The notes under the pieces were generated by a model, which saw only the letters and a list, made by a program, of their open reading frames with translations, was not told the origin of the DNA and made no database searches. 64,000 bases of DNA from Actinoallomurus sp963823735 (GTDB taxonomy: Bacteria > Actinomycetota > Actinomycetes > Streptosporangiales > Streptosporangiaceae): positions 1,550,001 to 1,614,000 of the forward strand of contig CAWGMO010000003.1 in assembly GCA_963823735.1 (NCBI GenBank). The letters are read 5' to 3'. Below are positions 1 to 8,674 of the stretch, piece after piece (position 1 is the stretch's first letter; the number at the start of each line of letters is the position of its first letter). The position numbers and the translations under genes are program-made.

Positions 1-1260
1 CGGCAGTACTACAACCTGCGCGCGCTGCTGCGCCGCACCGACCCGGGCCTCGACCGGCTGACCGGCGTCGCGGACTATCCGCTGGTGGACGCGGAGGGAC
101 GCACCGACACGTTCCGCCGCCTGCCGCGCACCCCGCCGTGGAACGCGCTCGCCTTCGCCGCCCTCAGCCCGACCTTCACCGCGCGCGACCTGCTGCGCCT
201 GAACGCACGCGCCGCGCTACCGCTCGTGGACGTCGGCGTGCCCGGGACGTACCGGCGGCTGGACCACCTGAACGCCGAGGAGTTCCTGGCCCGGCTGCGC
301 TTCCCGGAGGCGGCGCGCCACCTGGCGTTCGAGGTGTTCTCCCGCAGTTTCTTCGCGCCGCCGGACCGGCTGTCGGCGGCGGAGCTGGCCGTGATGTTCC
401 ACCTGTACTTCCTCGGCTCCTCCGAGGGGCTGCTCTTCGACGTGCCGCGCGTGCCCCTCTGGGGGTCGCTCGGCGAGCACCTGACGCGCCTCGGCGCGCG
501 CGTGCGCACCGGCCTGCCGGTCGACGCCGTACGCCACCACCGGCACGGCTTCACCGCCCTCACCGCGGACCGCGACATCCACGCCGACGCCGTGGTCCTC
601 GCACTGGACGTCGCGGGCCTGCGGAACCTGGTCGCCGCCTCGTCACGCCTCGGCACCCCGGAGTGGCGCGCGCGGATCGCCGCGCTCGCCACCGCACCGC
701 CGTTCCTCGTACGCCGCCTGTGGCTGGACCGGCCGGTCGCGCCGCACCGCCCCGCGTTCCTGGCGACCGGCGGGATGCCGCCGCTGGACAACGTCAGCGT
801 CCTGGAACGCTACGACGACGAGGCCGCCGCGTGGGCCGAGGCCACGGGAGGCTCCGTCGTGGAACTGCACGCGTACGCGGCGTCGGCCCCGCGCGCCTCG
901 GTCGCAGATGGCCTGCTGCGGCGCCTGCACGAGGTCTACCCCGAATGCGGGGAGGCCGCGACGGTCGGCGACCTGTCGGAGTGGCGCGAGGACTGCCCGC
1001 TGTTCGCGCCGGGCACGTTCGAGAGCCGCCCGCGCGTGACGGGCCCGATCCCGGGCCTGGTCCTGGCCGGCGACGGCATCCGCGTCGACCTGCCCGTCGC
1101 CCTGATGGAACGCGCGGCGACCACCGGCTGGCACGCCGCCAACGTCCTGCTCTCCGGCTGGGGCCTGCCCGGCCACCCCCTGACCACCGTGCCCGTACGC
1201 GGACGGCTCGCCGCGTTCCGGCACCTGGCCGGTCAGATGGAGCGGGTGCGGAGGGCGTAG
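1..1260 (+). CDS. crtU: CrtU-like FAD-dependent carotenoid desaturase/methyltransferase, 5' end outside window
   Basis: The open frame runs from base 1 to TAG at 1258-1260, so the N-terminal FAD-binding segment lies upstream of the window. The visible ~419 residues resemble isorenieratene synthase (CrtU), which desaturates beta-carotene and shifts a methyl group to make aromatic rings. Supporting stretches are FEVFSRSFFAPP, MFHLYFLGSSEGLLFDVP and the C-terminal FAD-closing stretch PGLVLAGDGIRVDLPVALMERA. The next gene is convergent and encodes a Rieske protein of a type often found beside crtU; the two 3' ends overlap by about 28 bases. Family assignment is from recalled sequence resemblance; substrate is inferred. 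Confidence 0.72.
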   Translation, partial: RQYYNLRALLRRTDPGLDRLTGVADYPLVDAEGRTDTFRRLPRTPPWNALAFAALSPTFTARDLLRLNARAALPLVDVGVPGTYRRLDHLNAEEFLARLRFPEAARHLAFEVFSRSFFAPPDRLSAAELAVMFHLYFLGSSEGLLFDVPRVPLWGSLGEHLTRLGARVRTGLPVDAVRHHRHGFTALTADRDIHADAVVLALDVAGLRNLVAASSRLGTPEWRARIAALATAPPFLVRRLWLDRPVAPHRPAFLATGGMPPLDNVSVLERYDDEAAAWAEATGGSVVELHAYAASAPRASVADGLLRRLHEVYPECGEAATVGDLSEWREDCPLFAPGTFESRPRVTGPIPGLVLAGDGIRVDLPVALMERAATTGWHAANVLLSGWGLPGHPLTTVPVRGRLAAFRHLAGQMERVRRA

Positions 1261-2217
1261 CGGCGTTCGGCGTACGCGAGGTCGTCGCGCCACAGGCGCG
1301 CCGCCGTGTGCCGCATCAGCGGGCGTACCAGCGGCGCCGCCACGCGGGCCAGCGCGAACCCCGGGCGCGCGTGACGTCGCGACCGTCGCCTCGATCACCG
1401 CCGTGCGCGCGCGGCCGTCGCGCCCAGGGCCCAGCGGCGTCGCGTGGGTCTCCACGACGCTGCCGGCCCCCTCGCCCTCGACGATGCGCATCACGACCGT
1501 ACGCGGCTCCGGGCAGGCGAACTCGGCGAGCACCGGCACGCCGAAACGCGCCCCGACGCGGAACGTCACCTCGACCAGGAACCGGTCCTCGGCGTCGACG
1601 GCGTCCAGCGCGGGCGCCGACACGACGCGCAGCCGGGCGAAGGAGTACGGGTGGAACCAGGCGCCGTGCCAGGGGTCGAGACGGTTCGCGACGACGTCCA
1701 CCGGCTCGCACACACCGGTCATCCTCGTCACCGCCGCCAGGCTGTCCCGCAGCGGAGGACGCGACGGCGTCACCGGCCGGGGGAGAGGCGTCTCGCCGCC
1801 CGCCCGGTTCAGGCGCACCCACACGAGCACCCCGTCGTCGCAGGCGGGAAGCGGCCGCCAGTCGGGCGTGCCGCCGGCGGCCAGCCGCAGGCCGTGCCAC
1901 CGGCAGAGCAGCTCCCCGGAGACGACGCGCCCGTCCGCGAGCGGCGCCCCGAGGTGCGGGCACGCGCCCGGCCCGGCCACCGGCGCACCGGCGCGGTCAC
2001 GCCAGACGACCAGCTCACGCCCCGCCACCCGCGCCGCGTACGGCCGCCCGGACCGTACGTCACGGCTCGCGGCCACCACGAACCAGTTGCCCGACACCCG
2101 GGCACGCGCGCGCTTCACCGCCGCCGCGATCAGCGCCGGGTCCGCGTCGTCCGCCGTCGGCGCCTGCGCCTCCCAGCGGGAGCGCGGCACCGGTGTCAAC
2201 GGCCATTCCCTGCCCAC
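1233..2217 (-). pseudogene. Rieske [2Fe-2S] DUF5914-type protein, frameshifted near its 3' end
   Basis: GTG at 2217 opens a protein with a clear Rieske centre (CPHLGAPL followed by CRWHGL, two Cys and two His ligands) near residues 85-125 and a START-like C-terminal part (LDPWHGAWFHPYSFARLR). At about 1370-1385 the frame slips: the continuation PGFALARVAAPLVRPLMRH...WRDDLAYAERRYALRTRSI, which reads as the natural C-terminus, lies in a different frame and stops at 1233-1235. Without the slip the original frame runs antisense through crtU to about 643. Either a real frameshift or a sequencing error in a GC-rich stretch. Likely partner of CrtU in carotenoid modification. Confidence 0.68.
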
Positions 2218-2445
2218 CGAGGTCCCCGATCCGTCCGTGGATGGGGGGTGACCGCGTTACTTCCCGTCGCCGGGCGGCGCCAACCACCCGATGGGGCACG
2301 GTCCCGGCCGCGCCGGACGGCGTCACCGTCGTCCGGCGCCGCCCGACTTAAGTTCTCTTAACCTCGTTTCGGCCCGGAGTCGCGATCCTCGCTGGTGGGG
2401 CCCTGGTCGCGCGCGGGCCGGTCCGCGGCCTAATTGGAAAGACTC

Positions 2446-2474
2446 TTGACAGTAGGGCATGTATCAAGCAGGTT
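2446..2474 (+). promoter_or_regulatory. Possible sigma-70-like promoter for the GH64 gene
   Basis: In the 335-base gap 2218-2552 the only gene-like signal is TTGACA at 2446-2451 with a weak -10-like CAGGTT about 17 bases downstream, ~80 bases before the glucanase start. The -10 match is poor, so this is tentative. I see no gene in the rest of the gap. Confidence 0.3.
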
Positions 2475-2552
2475 AACGGACAGGTCAGTCCCCGCCATGA
2501 CACGCGTGTCAAGACTGAACGGACGCCGAACCAACCCCGCCAGGAGGTTCCG

Positions 2553-3749
2553 TTGGTCACCCGTAGAACGTTTCTCGCCGCGGCCGGAGCTGCCGCACTC
2601 ACCGCCCCGTTCGGCCGCAGCCTGCTGGGCACCGGAGGCAGGGCGTTCGCCGCGCCCTCGACCACCGGGCTGACGCTCGCGAACACCGGATCCAGCCCCG
2701 TGAACGCGTACATCACCGGCCGCGAGCAGGGCACCGACAGGCTCATGCTGCTCCGCGCCGACAGCAGCCCGTACTACCTGGAGAACCCGTCCGCCCCGCA
2801 GACGCCGCTCCCGGTGGACTGCTCGATCCCGGTCGGCGCGGGTGGCACCACCGACCTCACGCTCGGACAGATGTACGCCGCGCGCATCTACTTCGTGAAG
2901 AACGACAAGCTCGACTTCTACGTCAACCCGGGCCCCGGGCTCGTCGAGCCGTCCTTCGCCAACCCCGCGGACGCGAACTACCAGAGGGTCTGGTCGTTCT
3001 GTGAGTTCACGTTCAACCCGCAGCAGATCTTCGCGAACATCTCCTACGTCGACCTGCTGACCGCGCTGCCCATCGGCCTCAAGCTCGAAGGCGACTCCAC
3101 GCACACCGTCGCCGCCGCCCCGGCCGGAGCGGTCGAGGCCATCGCGAACGGGCTCGTCTCGCAGAAGAACGCCGACGGCCAGCCGTGGGACCAGCTCGTC
3201 ATCCGCAACAGCGGCGGCGTCCTGCGCGTCATCGCCCCGCAGGACTACATGGCGAGCAACGGCGGCGCCTTCTCCAGCTACTGGGACGGCTACGTCGGCC
3301 AGGTGTGGGACAAGTACGCCGGCACCGACCTGAGCGTCGACCTGCAGGGCGGCCGGGGCGTGTACACGGGCCGGGTGAACGGCGGCGTGCTGACGTTCAA
3401 CGACGGTTCCACGTTCGCGCGCCCGGCGTCGAAGGACATCTTCACCTGCAACGACGGCCCGTTCGCCAACAACCCGGGCGACTCGGACATCAAGAAGGGC
3501 CTGCTCGCCCGTATCGCCGCCGCGTTCAACCGCAGCACGATCCTGAGCAGCGCCGACCAGCCGAACGGCACCCAGGAGTCGGACTTCTACAAGGACCCGA
3601 CCACCAACCACTGGGCGCGGATCGTGCACGCCAACACCCCGATCGGCTACGCGTTCCCGTACGACGACGTGTGCCCCGACGGCCAGCCGGACGTCTCGGG
3701 CGCGGCCAGCGACGGCAACCCAAGGCGCCTGACCGTCACGGTCGGCTGA
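2553..3749 (+). CDS. Exported GH64 beta-1,3-glucanase (laminaripentaose-producing type)
   Basis: TTG start at 2553, with AGGAGG at 542-547 of the same kilobase (2542-2547), gives 398 residues. The N-terminus has a twin-arginine signal (RR at 4-5, TRRTFLAAAG, then a hydrophobic stretch and an Ala-rich cleavage region near residue 32). The mature part has GH64 landmarks: GQMYAARIYFVKNDKL, FVNPGPGLVEPSFANP-like segment, WSFCEFTFNP, and a C-terminal CPDGQPDVSG tail. GH64 enzymes release pentasaccharides from beta-1,3-glucan such as fungal walls. Single-gene unit followed by two strong terminators. Confidence 0.82.
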   Translation: MVTRRTFLAAAGAAALTAPFGRSLLGTGGRAFAAPSTTGLTLANTGSSPVNAYITGREQGTDRLMLLRADSSPYYLENPSAPQTPLPVDCSIPVGAGGTTDLTLGQMYAARIYFVKNDKLDFYVNPGPGLVEPSFANPADANYQRVWSFCEFTFNPQQIFANISYVDLLTALPIGLKLEGDSTHTVAAAPAGAVEAIANGLVSQKNADGQPWDQLVIRNSGGVLRVIAPQDYMASNGGAFSSYWDGYVGQVWDKYAGTDLSVDLQGGRGVYTGRVNGGVLTFNDGSTFARPASKDIFTCNDGPFANNPGDSDIKKGLLARIAAAFNRSTILSSADQPNGTQESDFYKDPTTNHWARIVHANTPIGYAFPYDDVCPDGQPDVSGAASDGNPRRLTVTVG

Positions 3750-3757
3750 CCACCCGA

Positions 3758-3797
3758 CGCGTCCGGCCCGATTGTGCGCCCGGCCGGGCCGGACGCG
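3758..3797 (+). terminator. Hairpin terminator 1 behind GH64
   Basis: Perfect 12-bp arms CGCGTCCGGCCC (3758-3769) and GGGCCGGACGCG (3786-3797), starting 8 bases after the GH64 stop. No T-run follows, as is common in high-GC actinomycetes. Confidence 0.7.
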
Positions 3798-3804
3798 CCG
3801 GGGC

Positions 3805-3843
3805 ATGGGCCGGGCGCCGTTCTGCGGCGCCCGGCCCATTCCT
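3805..3843 (+). terminator. Hairpin terminator 2 behind GH64
   Basis: Perfect 15-bp arms ATGGGCCGGGCGCCG (3805-3819) and its complement (3825-3839) around loop TTCTG, followed by a short T-containing stretch. Forms a tandem terminator with the preceding hairpin and insulates the AT-richer island that follows. Confidence 0.78.
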
Positions 3844-4180
3844 TTCCGCCCACGGAGATTCACGGAGTCACCGAAGGAAGTGTCATCGGGGCGGCACCCT
3901 GTCCCTTCAGCCCAAAGCGGGCACGCTCTGGCGACGGCGTTGCGCCTGGCCCTAGATCGAATCTTCTGACGGCAACAGCGCCGCGGCCGGTGGTATCGCG
4001 CTGACGCGGGCGTCGGCGGTCATCCAGGGTTACGGGGAATAGGAGATCGTGATCACGCAGACTCCGGCGACCGCGCGGTCATGGGACTTCGGCCCGGAGT
4101 GAGGGACTTCGGCCCGGGCGAGGGACTGCTCGGCCACACCGCCCACGTCAGTGATCGTTCTTCCGCCGAGTGTCGCCTGG
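3844..4180. other. Intergenic boundary region; short tandem direct repeat
   Basis: I see no convincing gene in this 337-base stretch. At 4083-4121 there are two adjacent copies of a 19-20 base unit beginning GGGACTTCGGCCCGG. Base composition begins to shift toward AT here, marking the left edge of the oxygenase/peptide island. Confidence 0.5.
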
Positions 4181-4489
4181 TCAGCGGGTGGCGTGAATAT
4201 GAGGGTCAAATTCCTCATATCGGCGAAGCCAGCCTTCGAGCACGGACTGCGGCCAGTAATTGCGGTATAAGATCCGTCTAGGCCGGGGAAACGGACATAC
4301 CTTCGGCCCTCGACGCGAAAGCCAGCTCGAGATCGTTCCGGGTCGCACCGAGAGAAGTATGGTCGCTCCCGAGATATCCACCCAAACGTCTCCGCCGGGA
4401 AGTTCGGGAAGGCCGAGCAATTTACCGGCCGACAATGCGCGACCCGTCGCTGCGGAAGCCAAGGATTCCTGTCGTTGTCGAAGGTTCAT
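4181..4489 (-). CDS. Small helix-turn-helix (excisionase/MerR-like) DNA-binding protein
   Basis: ATG at 4489 (GAGG a few bases upstream) gives 102 residues. The centre reads VWVDISGATILLSVRPGTISSWL, like the winged HTH of small MerR/excisionase-type proteins, and the next segment RRGPKVCPFPRPRRILYRNYW ends in basic and aromatic residues, followed by SVLEGWLRRY. It is divergent from the first cupin gene; two palindromes lie between them at 4581-4598 and 4658-4670. A plausible local regulator of the cupin-peptide cluster, but that role is inferred from position only. Confidence 0.6.
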   Translation of the reverse strand: MNLRQRQESLASAATGRALSAGKLLGLPELPGGDVWVDISGATILLSVRPGTISSWLSRRGPKVCPFPRPRRILYRNYWPQSVLEGWLRRYEEFDPHIHATR

Positions 4490-4580
4490 GGCGATACCTC
4501 AGGGCCATTGGCGCTGGACAACGGCACATGTCCTCCAATGTTTTCCGGCAGGCTAACGCCTAGAACATAGTTGACCCGTT

Positions 4581-4598
4581 GTCCCGGGATCCTGGGAC
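4581..4598. promoter_or_regulatory. Near-perfect 18-bp palindrome in divergent region
   Basis: GTCCCGGGA then TCCTGGGAC: nine-base half-sites with one mismatch, with TTGACC just upstream (4571-4576). Lies between the small HTH gene and the first cupin gene, so it may be an operator. The rest of the 317-base gap 4490-4806 shows no gene. Confidence 0.4.
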
Positions 4599-4657
4599 CA
4601 GCGTCCCGAAACAGTCACACCTGATCTCTGAGTATTAGCGCTTCGGTGCGGCTTGTG

Positions 4658-4670
4658 AAGTTTCAAACTT
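4658..4670. promoter_or_regulatory. AT-rich 13-bp palindrome upstream of first cupin gene
   Basis: AAGTTT-C-AAACTT, a perfect palindrome about 137 bases before the GTG of the first cupin gene. Candidate operator for the divergent HTH protein or another regulator. Confidence 0.35.
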
Positions 4671-4806
4671 GCGATACGACACTCGTCAGCTAGTAATATC
4701 GATGCCTTTTGGTGACCGAGTGAGGTCATCCGATGCACCCTTATGGCGTGTTAACGTCTCGACAGTAAAAGTCCGATTCCCGGGAATCTTCGAAAGGTTT
4801 TGTATC

Positions 4807-6054
4807 GTGAATGTCATGCTCAATGGAAACAATAAAAACAAAAAGGCTGATGGTTCTGGTGAGGCCTTCTATAGCTTGTCTCGGTTGCTTGCGCCGCTTA
4901 GCACATCGAACTTCGCACGCGATTACTATGAACGGGAACCTCTGATCATTCATCGAGCGGACCAAGATCGCTACGCCGACCTTCTTACGCTGAGTGATCT
5001 CGATCGAATCCTCGCTGCATCCAACCTCCGAACTGACAAAATCAGAATTACGACGGACGGTGTCGAGACAGCTGTATCCGAGCTATGCGCTTCTTGTGGA
5101 AAGAACGGGAAGGATCACGAGCTCGAGCTGTTGTACAGCCGTTATCGAGATGGCTCGACGATCGTTCTTAATTCGCTGGAACGACGTTGGGAGCCGCTGA
5201 TGCGGTTCTGCGACTCGCTGACCGCAGAGGCCGGCTTCGGCCTTCAGGCGAATCTCTATCTCACTCCTCCAGGTGCCCGTGGATTCAAACCACACTATGA
5301 CACCCATGACGCGTTCATCCTGCAGGTGCACGGCTCAAAACATTGGCGCCTATATGAGAAGTCAATGGATCTCCCCTTGAGTAGCCAGCCTTACATCAGC
5401 GCCGAAGAAGGGGTCGGGGCGCCGGTGCGTGAGTTTGATCTTCAGGCGGGTGATCTGTTGTATCTGCCGCGTGGTTATCTGCATGACGCAACGTCGAACG
5501 AAAGTGCGTCCGCCCATCTCACAATTGGAATTCACCCGTTCTTGTGGTCGGTGGTGATACAGGAGGCGGTTCACTCCGTGCTGGAGGAGGACGTTTCGTT
5601 CAGGCGAGGGTTTCCGCTGGGGTTCGCGCTCGATCCGGATTTGCGGCAGGAAGCCGAGGAGACGGCTGGTGTGCTGCTCGATCGGCTGCGCTCCAGGCTT
5701 TCGGGGCGTGAGTTGGTATCCAAATCGGTTGAGAGCGCGTTGGATCGCCGTCGCGTCAGCTTGCGGCATCATCTGACGGATCTGGAGCTGATCGGGACGA
5801 TCAGCCTGGATACGTGTGTGCGACGCCGTCCTGAGCTGCGGGGACGGATTTCAGTAGAGGGTGACTCGGTGAGTCTGGCCTTTCACGGCAAGACCGTCCA
5901 ACTGCCTGCTGCCATTGCGGATGAGCTCCGGTTCGTGGCCGAAGATCACGGTGGAGAGTTCACTCCAGCGACCATCCCAGGTGATCTCGACGAGCCCGGC
6001 CGGATCCTGCTCGTGCAAACCCTCACACGCGAAGGCTTCCTCACCTTGGTCTGA
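4807..6054 (+). CDS. JmjC/cupin-4 type Fe(II)/2-oxoglutarate oxygenase 1 of 3
   Basis: An open frame starts at 4669, but GTG 4807 (AAAGG at 4793-4797) aligns its N-terminus MNVMLNG with MNILLNG of the next paralogue, giving 415 residues. N-terminal RDYYEREPLIIHR is typical of cupin-4/JmjC ribosomal-oxygenase-like proteins. Iron ligands are H163-x-D165 (PHYDTHD) and H226 (LPRGYLHDA); K178 in HGSKHW is the likely 2-oxoglutarate anchor. The family hydroxylates protein side chains (Asp, Asn, His, Arg). It heads a run of three paralogues leading to an ABC exporter and two small peptides rich in Asp/Asn/His, the likely substrates. Its last 625 bases are almost identical to those of the second copy. 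Confidence 0.85.
   Translation: MNVMLNGNNKNKKADGSGEAFYSLSRLLAPLSTSNFARDYYEREPLIIHRADQDRYADLLTLSDLDRILAASNLRTDKIRITTDGVETAVSELCASCGKNGKDHELELLYSRYRDGSTIVLNSLERRWEPLMRFCDSLTAEAGFGLQANLYLTPPGARGFKPHYDTHDAFILQVHGSKHWRLYEKSMDLPLSSQPYISAEEGVGAPVREFDLQAGDLLYLPRGYLHDATSNESASAHLTIGIHPFLWSVVIQEAVHSVLEEDVSFRRGFPLGFALDPDLRQEAEETAGVLLDRLRSRLSGRELVSKSVESALDRRRVSLRHHLTDLELIGTISLDTCVRRRPELRGRISVEGDSVSLAFHGKTVQLPAAIADELRFVAEDHGGEFTPATIPGDLDEPGRILLVQTLTREGFLTLV
5420..6044 (+). repeat. 625-bp near-identical repeat, copy 1
   Basis: Aligns without gaps to 6704-7328 (offset 1284). Bases 5536-6044 read identical by eye; the few differences lie in 5420-5535. It covers the second half of the first cupin gene, while the first halves of the two genes are clearly diverged. 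Confidence 0.9.
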
Positions 6055-6105
6055 GGATATCGCATATCAGATTCGAGATGGTCAGACAAGGAAAGATGGT
6101 CATCC

Positions 6106-7380
6106 ATGAACATTCTTTTGAACGGAAAAGCGACCAAGACCAATGTGTCCCCAATCGGGCTGTCGCAGCTACTCGCGCCATTCGACCCATCGATATTCGA
6201 GCGGGACTATTACGAGCGAGAGCCGTTGGTCCTCCACCGGGCAGATCCAAACTACTATTCGAGTCTCCTGACCTTGGATGACCTAGACCATACGCTGAGC
6301 GTTTCGAACCTCCGAGTCGACAACATTCGTGTTGTTGTCGACGGCGCGGAGACTCCCATTACCGAGCTGTGTGCCTCCTGTGGCAAGAACGGGAAGGACC
6401 ACGAGCTCGAGTTGTTGTACGGCCGTTATCGGGATGGCTCGACGGTCGTCCTCAACTCGCTGGAGCGGCGCTCGGAGCCGCTGATGAACCTATGTAACTC
6501 GTTGGCGGCCGAGACTGACCTACTCGCCTGGATCAATCTCTACCTCACTCCCGTAGGTGCGCGCGGGTTCAAGCCGCACTACGACACTCACGACGTCTTC
6601 ATCCTGCAGGTGCACGGATCCAAGCACTGGCGGCTCTACGGAAGCGGGCATGAACTGCCGCTCCGCAGCCAACCGCACAAGAAGACGGGCGAGGATCAAG
6701 GTCCGCCGGTGCGTGAGTTTGATCTTCAGGCGGGTGACCTGTTGTATCTGCCGCGTGGTTATCTGCATGACGCAACGTCGAACGAAAGTGCGTCCGCCCA
6801 TCTCACGGTAGGCGTGGAGCCGTTCTTGTGGTCGGTGGTGATACAGGAGGCGGTTCACTCCGTGCTGGAGGAGGACGTTTCGTTCAGGCGAGGGTTTCCG
6901 CTGGGGTTCGCGCTCGATCCGGATTTGCGGCAGGAAGCCGAGGAGACGGCTGGTGTGCTGCTCGATCGGCTGCGCTCCAGGCTTTCGGGGCGTGAGTTGG
7001 TATCCAAATCGGTTGAGAGCGCGTTGGATCGCCGTCGCGTCAGCTTGCGGCATCATCTGACGGATCTGGAGCTGATCGGGACGATCAGCCTGGATACGTG
7101 TGTGCGACGCCGTCCTGAGCTGCGGGGACGGATTTCAGTAGAGGGTGACTCGGTGAGTCTGGCCTTTCACGGCAAGACCGTCCAACTGCCTGCTGCCATT
7201 GCGGATGAGCTCCGGTTCGTGGCCGAAGATCACGGTGGAGAGTTCACTCCAGCGACCATCCCAGGTGATCTCGACGAGCCCGGCCGGATCCTGCTCGTGC
7301 AAACCCTCACACGCGAAGGCTTCCTCACTCTGAGCCCGGTGCCGGTGCCGGTGCCGGTGCCGGCGGTCAGGGAGTCGTGA
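6106..7380 (+). CDS. JmjC/cupin-4 type Fe(II)/2-oxoglutarate oxygenase 2 of 3
   Basis: ATG 6106 gives 424 residues, 51 bases after the first copy. Iron ligands H158-x-D160 and H221; 2-oxoglutarate Lys K173 in HGSKHW. It shares ERDYYEREPL at the N-terminus and the LCASCGKNGKDHELELLY block with copy 1. From about residue 200 it is virtually the same protein as copy 1, then has its own tail with a Pro-Val repeat (PVPVPVPVP) made by four GGTGCC units. The N-terminal halves differ, which may change peptide or residue choice while the C-terminal dimerisation/wHTH-like half is kept the same. Predicted peptide hydroxylase acting in the cytoplasm. Confidence 0.85.
   Translation: MNILLNGKATKTNVSPIGLSQLLAPFDPSIFERDYYEREPLVLHRADPNYYSSLLTLDDLDHTLSVSNLRVDNIRVVVDGAETPITELCASCGKNGKDHELELLYGRYRDGSTVVLNSLERRSEPLMNLCNSLAAETDLLAWINLYLTPVGARGFKPHYDTHDVFILQVHGSKHWRLYGSGHELPLRSQPHKKTGEDQGPPVREFDLQAGDLLYLPRGYLHDATSNESASAHLTVGVEPFLWSVVIQEAVHSVLEEDVSFRRGFPLGFALDPDLRQEAEETAGVLLDRLRSRLSGRELVSKSVESALDRRRVSLRHHLTDLELIGTISLDTCVRRRPELRGRISVEGDSVSLAFHGKTVQLPAAIADELRFVAEDHGGEFTPATIPGDLDEPGRILLVQTLTREGFLTLSPVPVPVPVPAVRES
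6704..7328 (+). repeat. 625-bp near-identical repeat, copy 2
   Basis: Partner of 5420-6044 with no indels. The block ends exactly where the two proteins' tails diverge (7329). Best explained by recent duplication followed by gene conversion. Confidence 0.9.
7338..7361 (+). repeat. Hexanucleotide (GGTGCC)x4 repeat encoding a Pro-Val tail
   Basis: Four perfect GGTGCC units inside the 3' end of the second cupin gene. Copy number change would add or remove Pro-Val pairs without shifting the frame. Confidence 0.8.
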
Positions 7381-7398
7381 GTTCGAGTGAGCCTCGCG

Positions 7399-8634
7399 AT
7401 GAGCGACGACGACGTGTGGTCGGTAGTCGGGGACGTGTCGCCCGCCTCCAGCCTTTCCCATCTGCTCGACCCGTTCGAGGTGGCGACCTTCAAGCGGGAC
7501 TACTACGAGCGACGACCACTGGTGATTCATCGCGAAGAACCGGACCGGTACGCGGATCTTCTCACGCTGGACGACCTGGACCAGATCCTAAGTCTGTCCG
7601 ATCTCCGCGCAGACTTCGTCCGGGTGGTCGTTGATGGAGTCGAGACTCCGATTTCCGAGCTATGTGCATCCTGCGTGAGCAGCGGACGGCAACATGAGCT
7701 GGAACTCCTGTACGAGCGCTACCGTGGCGGATCTACCGTCATGCTCGACTTTCTCGATGAGCGTTGGGAGCCCCTTACACGGTTCTGTCGATCACTAGGA
7801 TCCGAATCCAACGTCATCGCCTGGGCCAACCTGTTCCTCACGCCTTCGGGAGCACGAGGCTTCAGACCGCACTACGACACACACGATGCGTTCATTCTCC
7901 AGGTGCACGGTTCAAAGCACTGGCGGATCTACGAGTCGCCGGTCGAGCTTCCGTTGAGCGACCAGCAGTACACAGAGGATCGCTTTGAACTGGGAGAGCC
8001 GGTAGATGAGTTCGATCTGCACGCCGGTGACCTGCTCTATCTCCCGCGTGGCTTCATTCATGAAGGAGCGTCGCGCGATGAAACCTCGGTGCACCTGACC
8101 ATCGGAATCTTTCCCTTCCTGTGGACGCGAGTCCTGGACGATGCCGTCAAGACAGCCATCGAACAGAACGCGGAGTTCCGTCGAGGGCTTCCTATTGGAT
8201 TCGCGCTGCATGCCGATGTACAGCGTGAGGCCGAGACGATAGCCGAGAAGTTGCTGGACACGCTTCGCGCCGACCTCTCGCCGCGAAGGTTGATAGAGAG
8301 CCTGGTCGTCACGACGATGGCCGATCGGAGGCGTCCCAATCTCAGGAATCACCTGACCGATGTCGAGTCGATCGACGCAATCGATCTGACCACGAGTGTG
8401 CGGCGGCGGCCGGAGCTGCAGGGCCTACTGGTGGTGAACGGTGATGCGGTCAAGCTGGGCTTCCATGGAAAGACTGTTCAGCTGCCGGCGGATGTCGCCG
8501 ACGAGGTGCGGTTCGTATCCGAGAGCGGCAAAACCGGGTTCACACCCGCCGAAATTCCCGGAGATCTCGACCCTCGTAGTCGACTACTCCTCGTTCAGGC
8601 GCTTGTCCGTGAAGGCTTCCTGACGCTTGCGTGA
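7399..8634 (+). CDS. JmjC/cupin-4 type Fe(II)/2-oxoglutarate oxygenase 3 of 3
   Basis: Start taken as ATG 7399 (411 residues); GTG 7387 is possible. From 7399 the key residues fall at H158-x-D160, K173 and H221, the same numbers as in copy 2. It keeps KRDYYERRPLVIHR, ELCASC and the C-terminal FHGKTVQLPADVADE block, but is diverged over its whole length, with no near-identical segment, and its second Cys-region reads CVSSGRQHELELLY instead of CGKNGKDHELELLY. It therefore seems the older branch and may act on a different side chain. The stop lies 40 bases before the ABC exporter start, so the two are probably co-transcribed. Confidence 0.85.
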   Translation: MSDDDVWSVVGDVSPASSLSHLLDPFEVATFKRDYYERRPLVIHREEPDRYADLLTLDDLDQILSLSDLRADFVRVVVDGVETPISELCASCVSSGRQHELELLYERYRGGSTVMLDFLDERWEPLTRFCRSLGSESNVIAWANLFLTPSGARGFRPHYDTHDAFILQVHGSKHWRIYESPVELPLSDQQYTEDRFELGEPVDEFDLHAGDLLYLPRGFIHEGASRDETSVHLTIGIFPFLWTRVLDDAVKTAIEQNAEFRRGLPIGFALHADVQREAETIAEKLLDTLRADLSPRRLIESLVVTTMADRRRPNLRNHLTDVESIDAIDLTTSVRRRPELQGLLVVNGDAVKLGFHGKTVQLPADVADEVRFVSESGKTGFTPAEIPGDLDPRSRLLLVQALVREGFLTLA

Positions 8635-8674
8635 CCAGGCGACGTCGGACAACACAACCGATTTGAGGAGAAGA

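Noticed and set aside
138..2361. Long forward frames 138-2351 and 1444-2361
   Set aside because: Shadows of crtU and the Rieske gene; low-complexity Arg/Pro translations.
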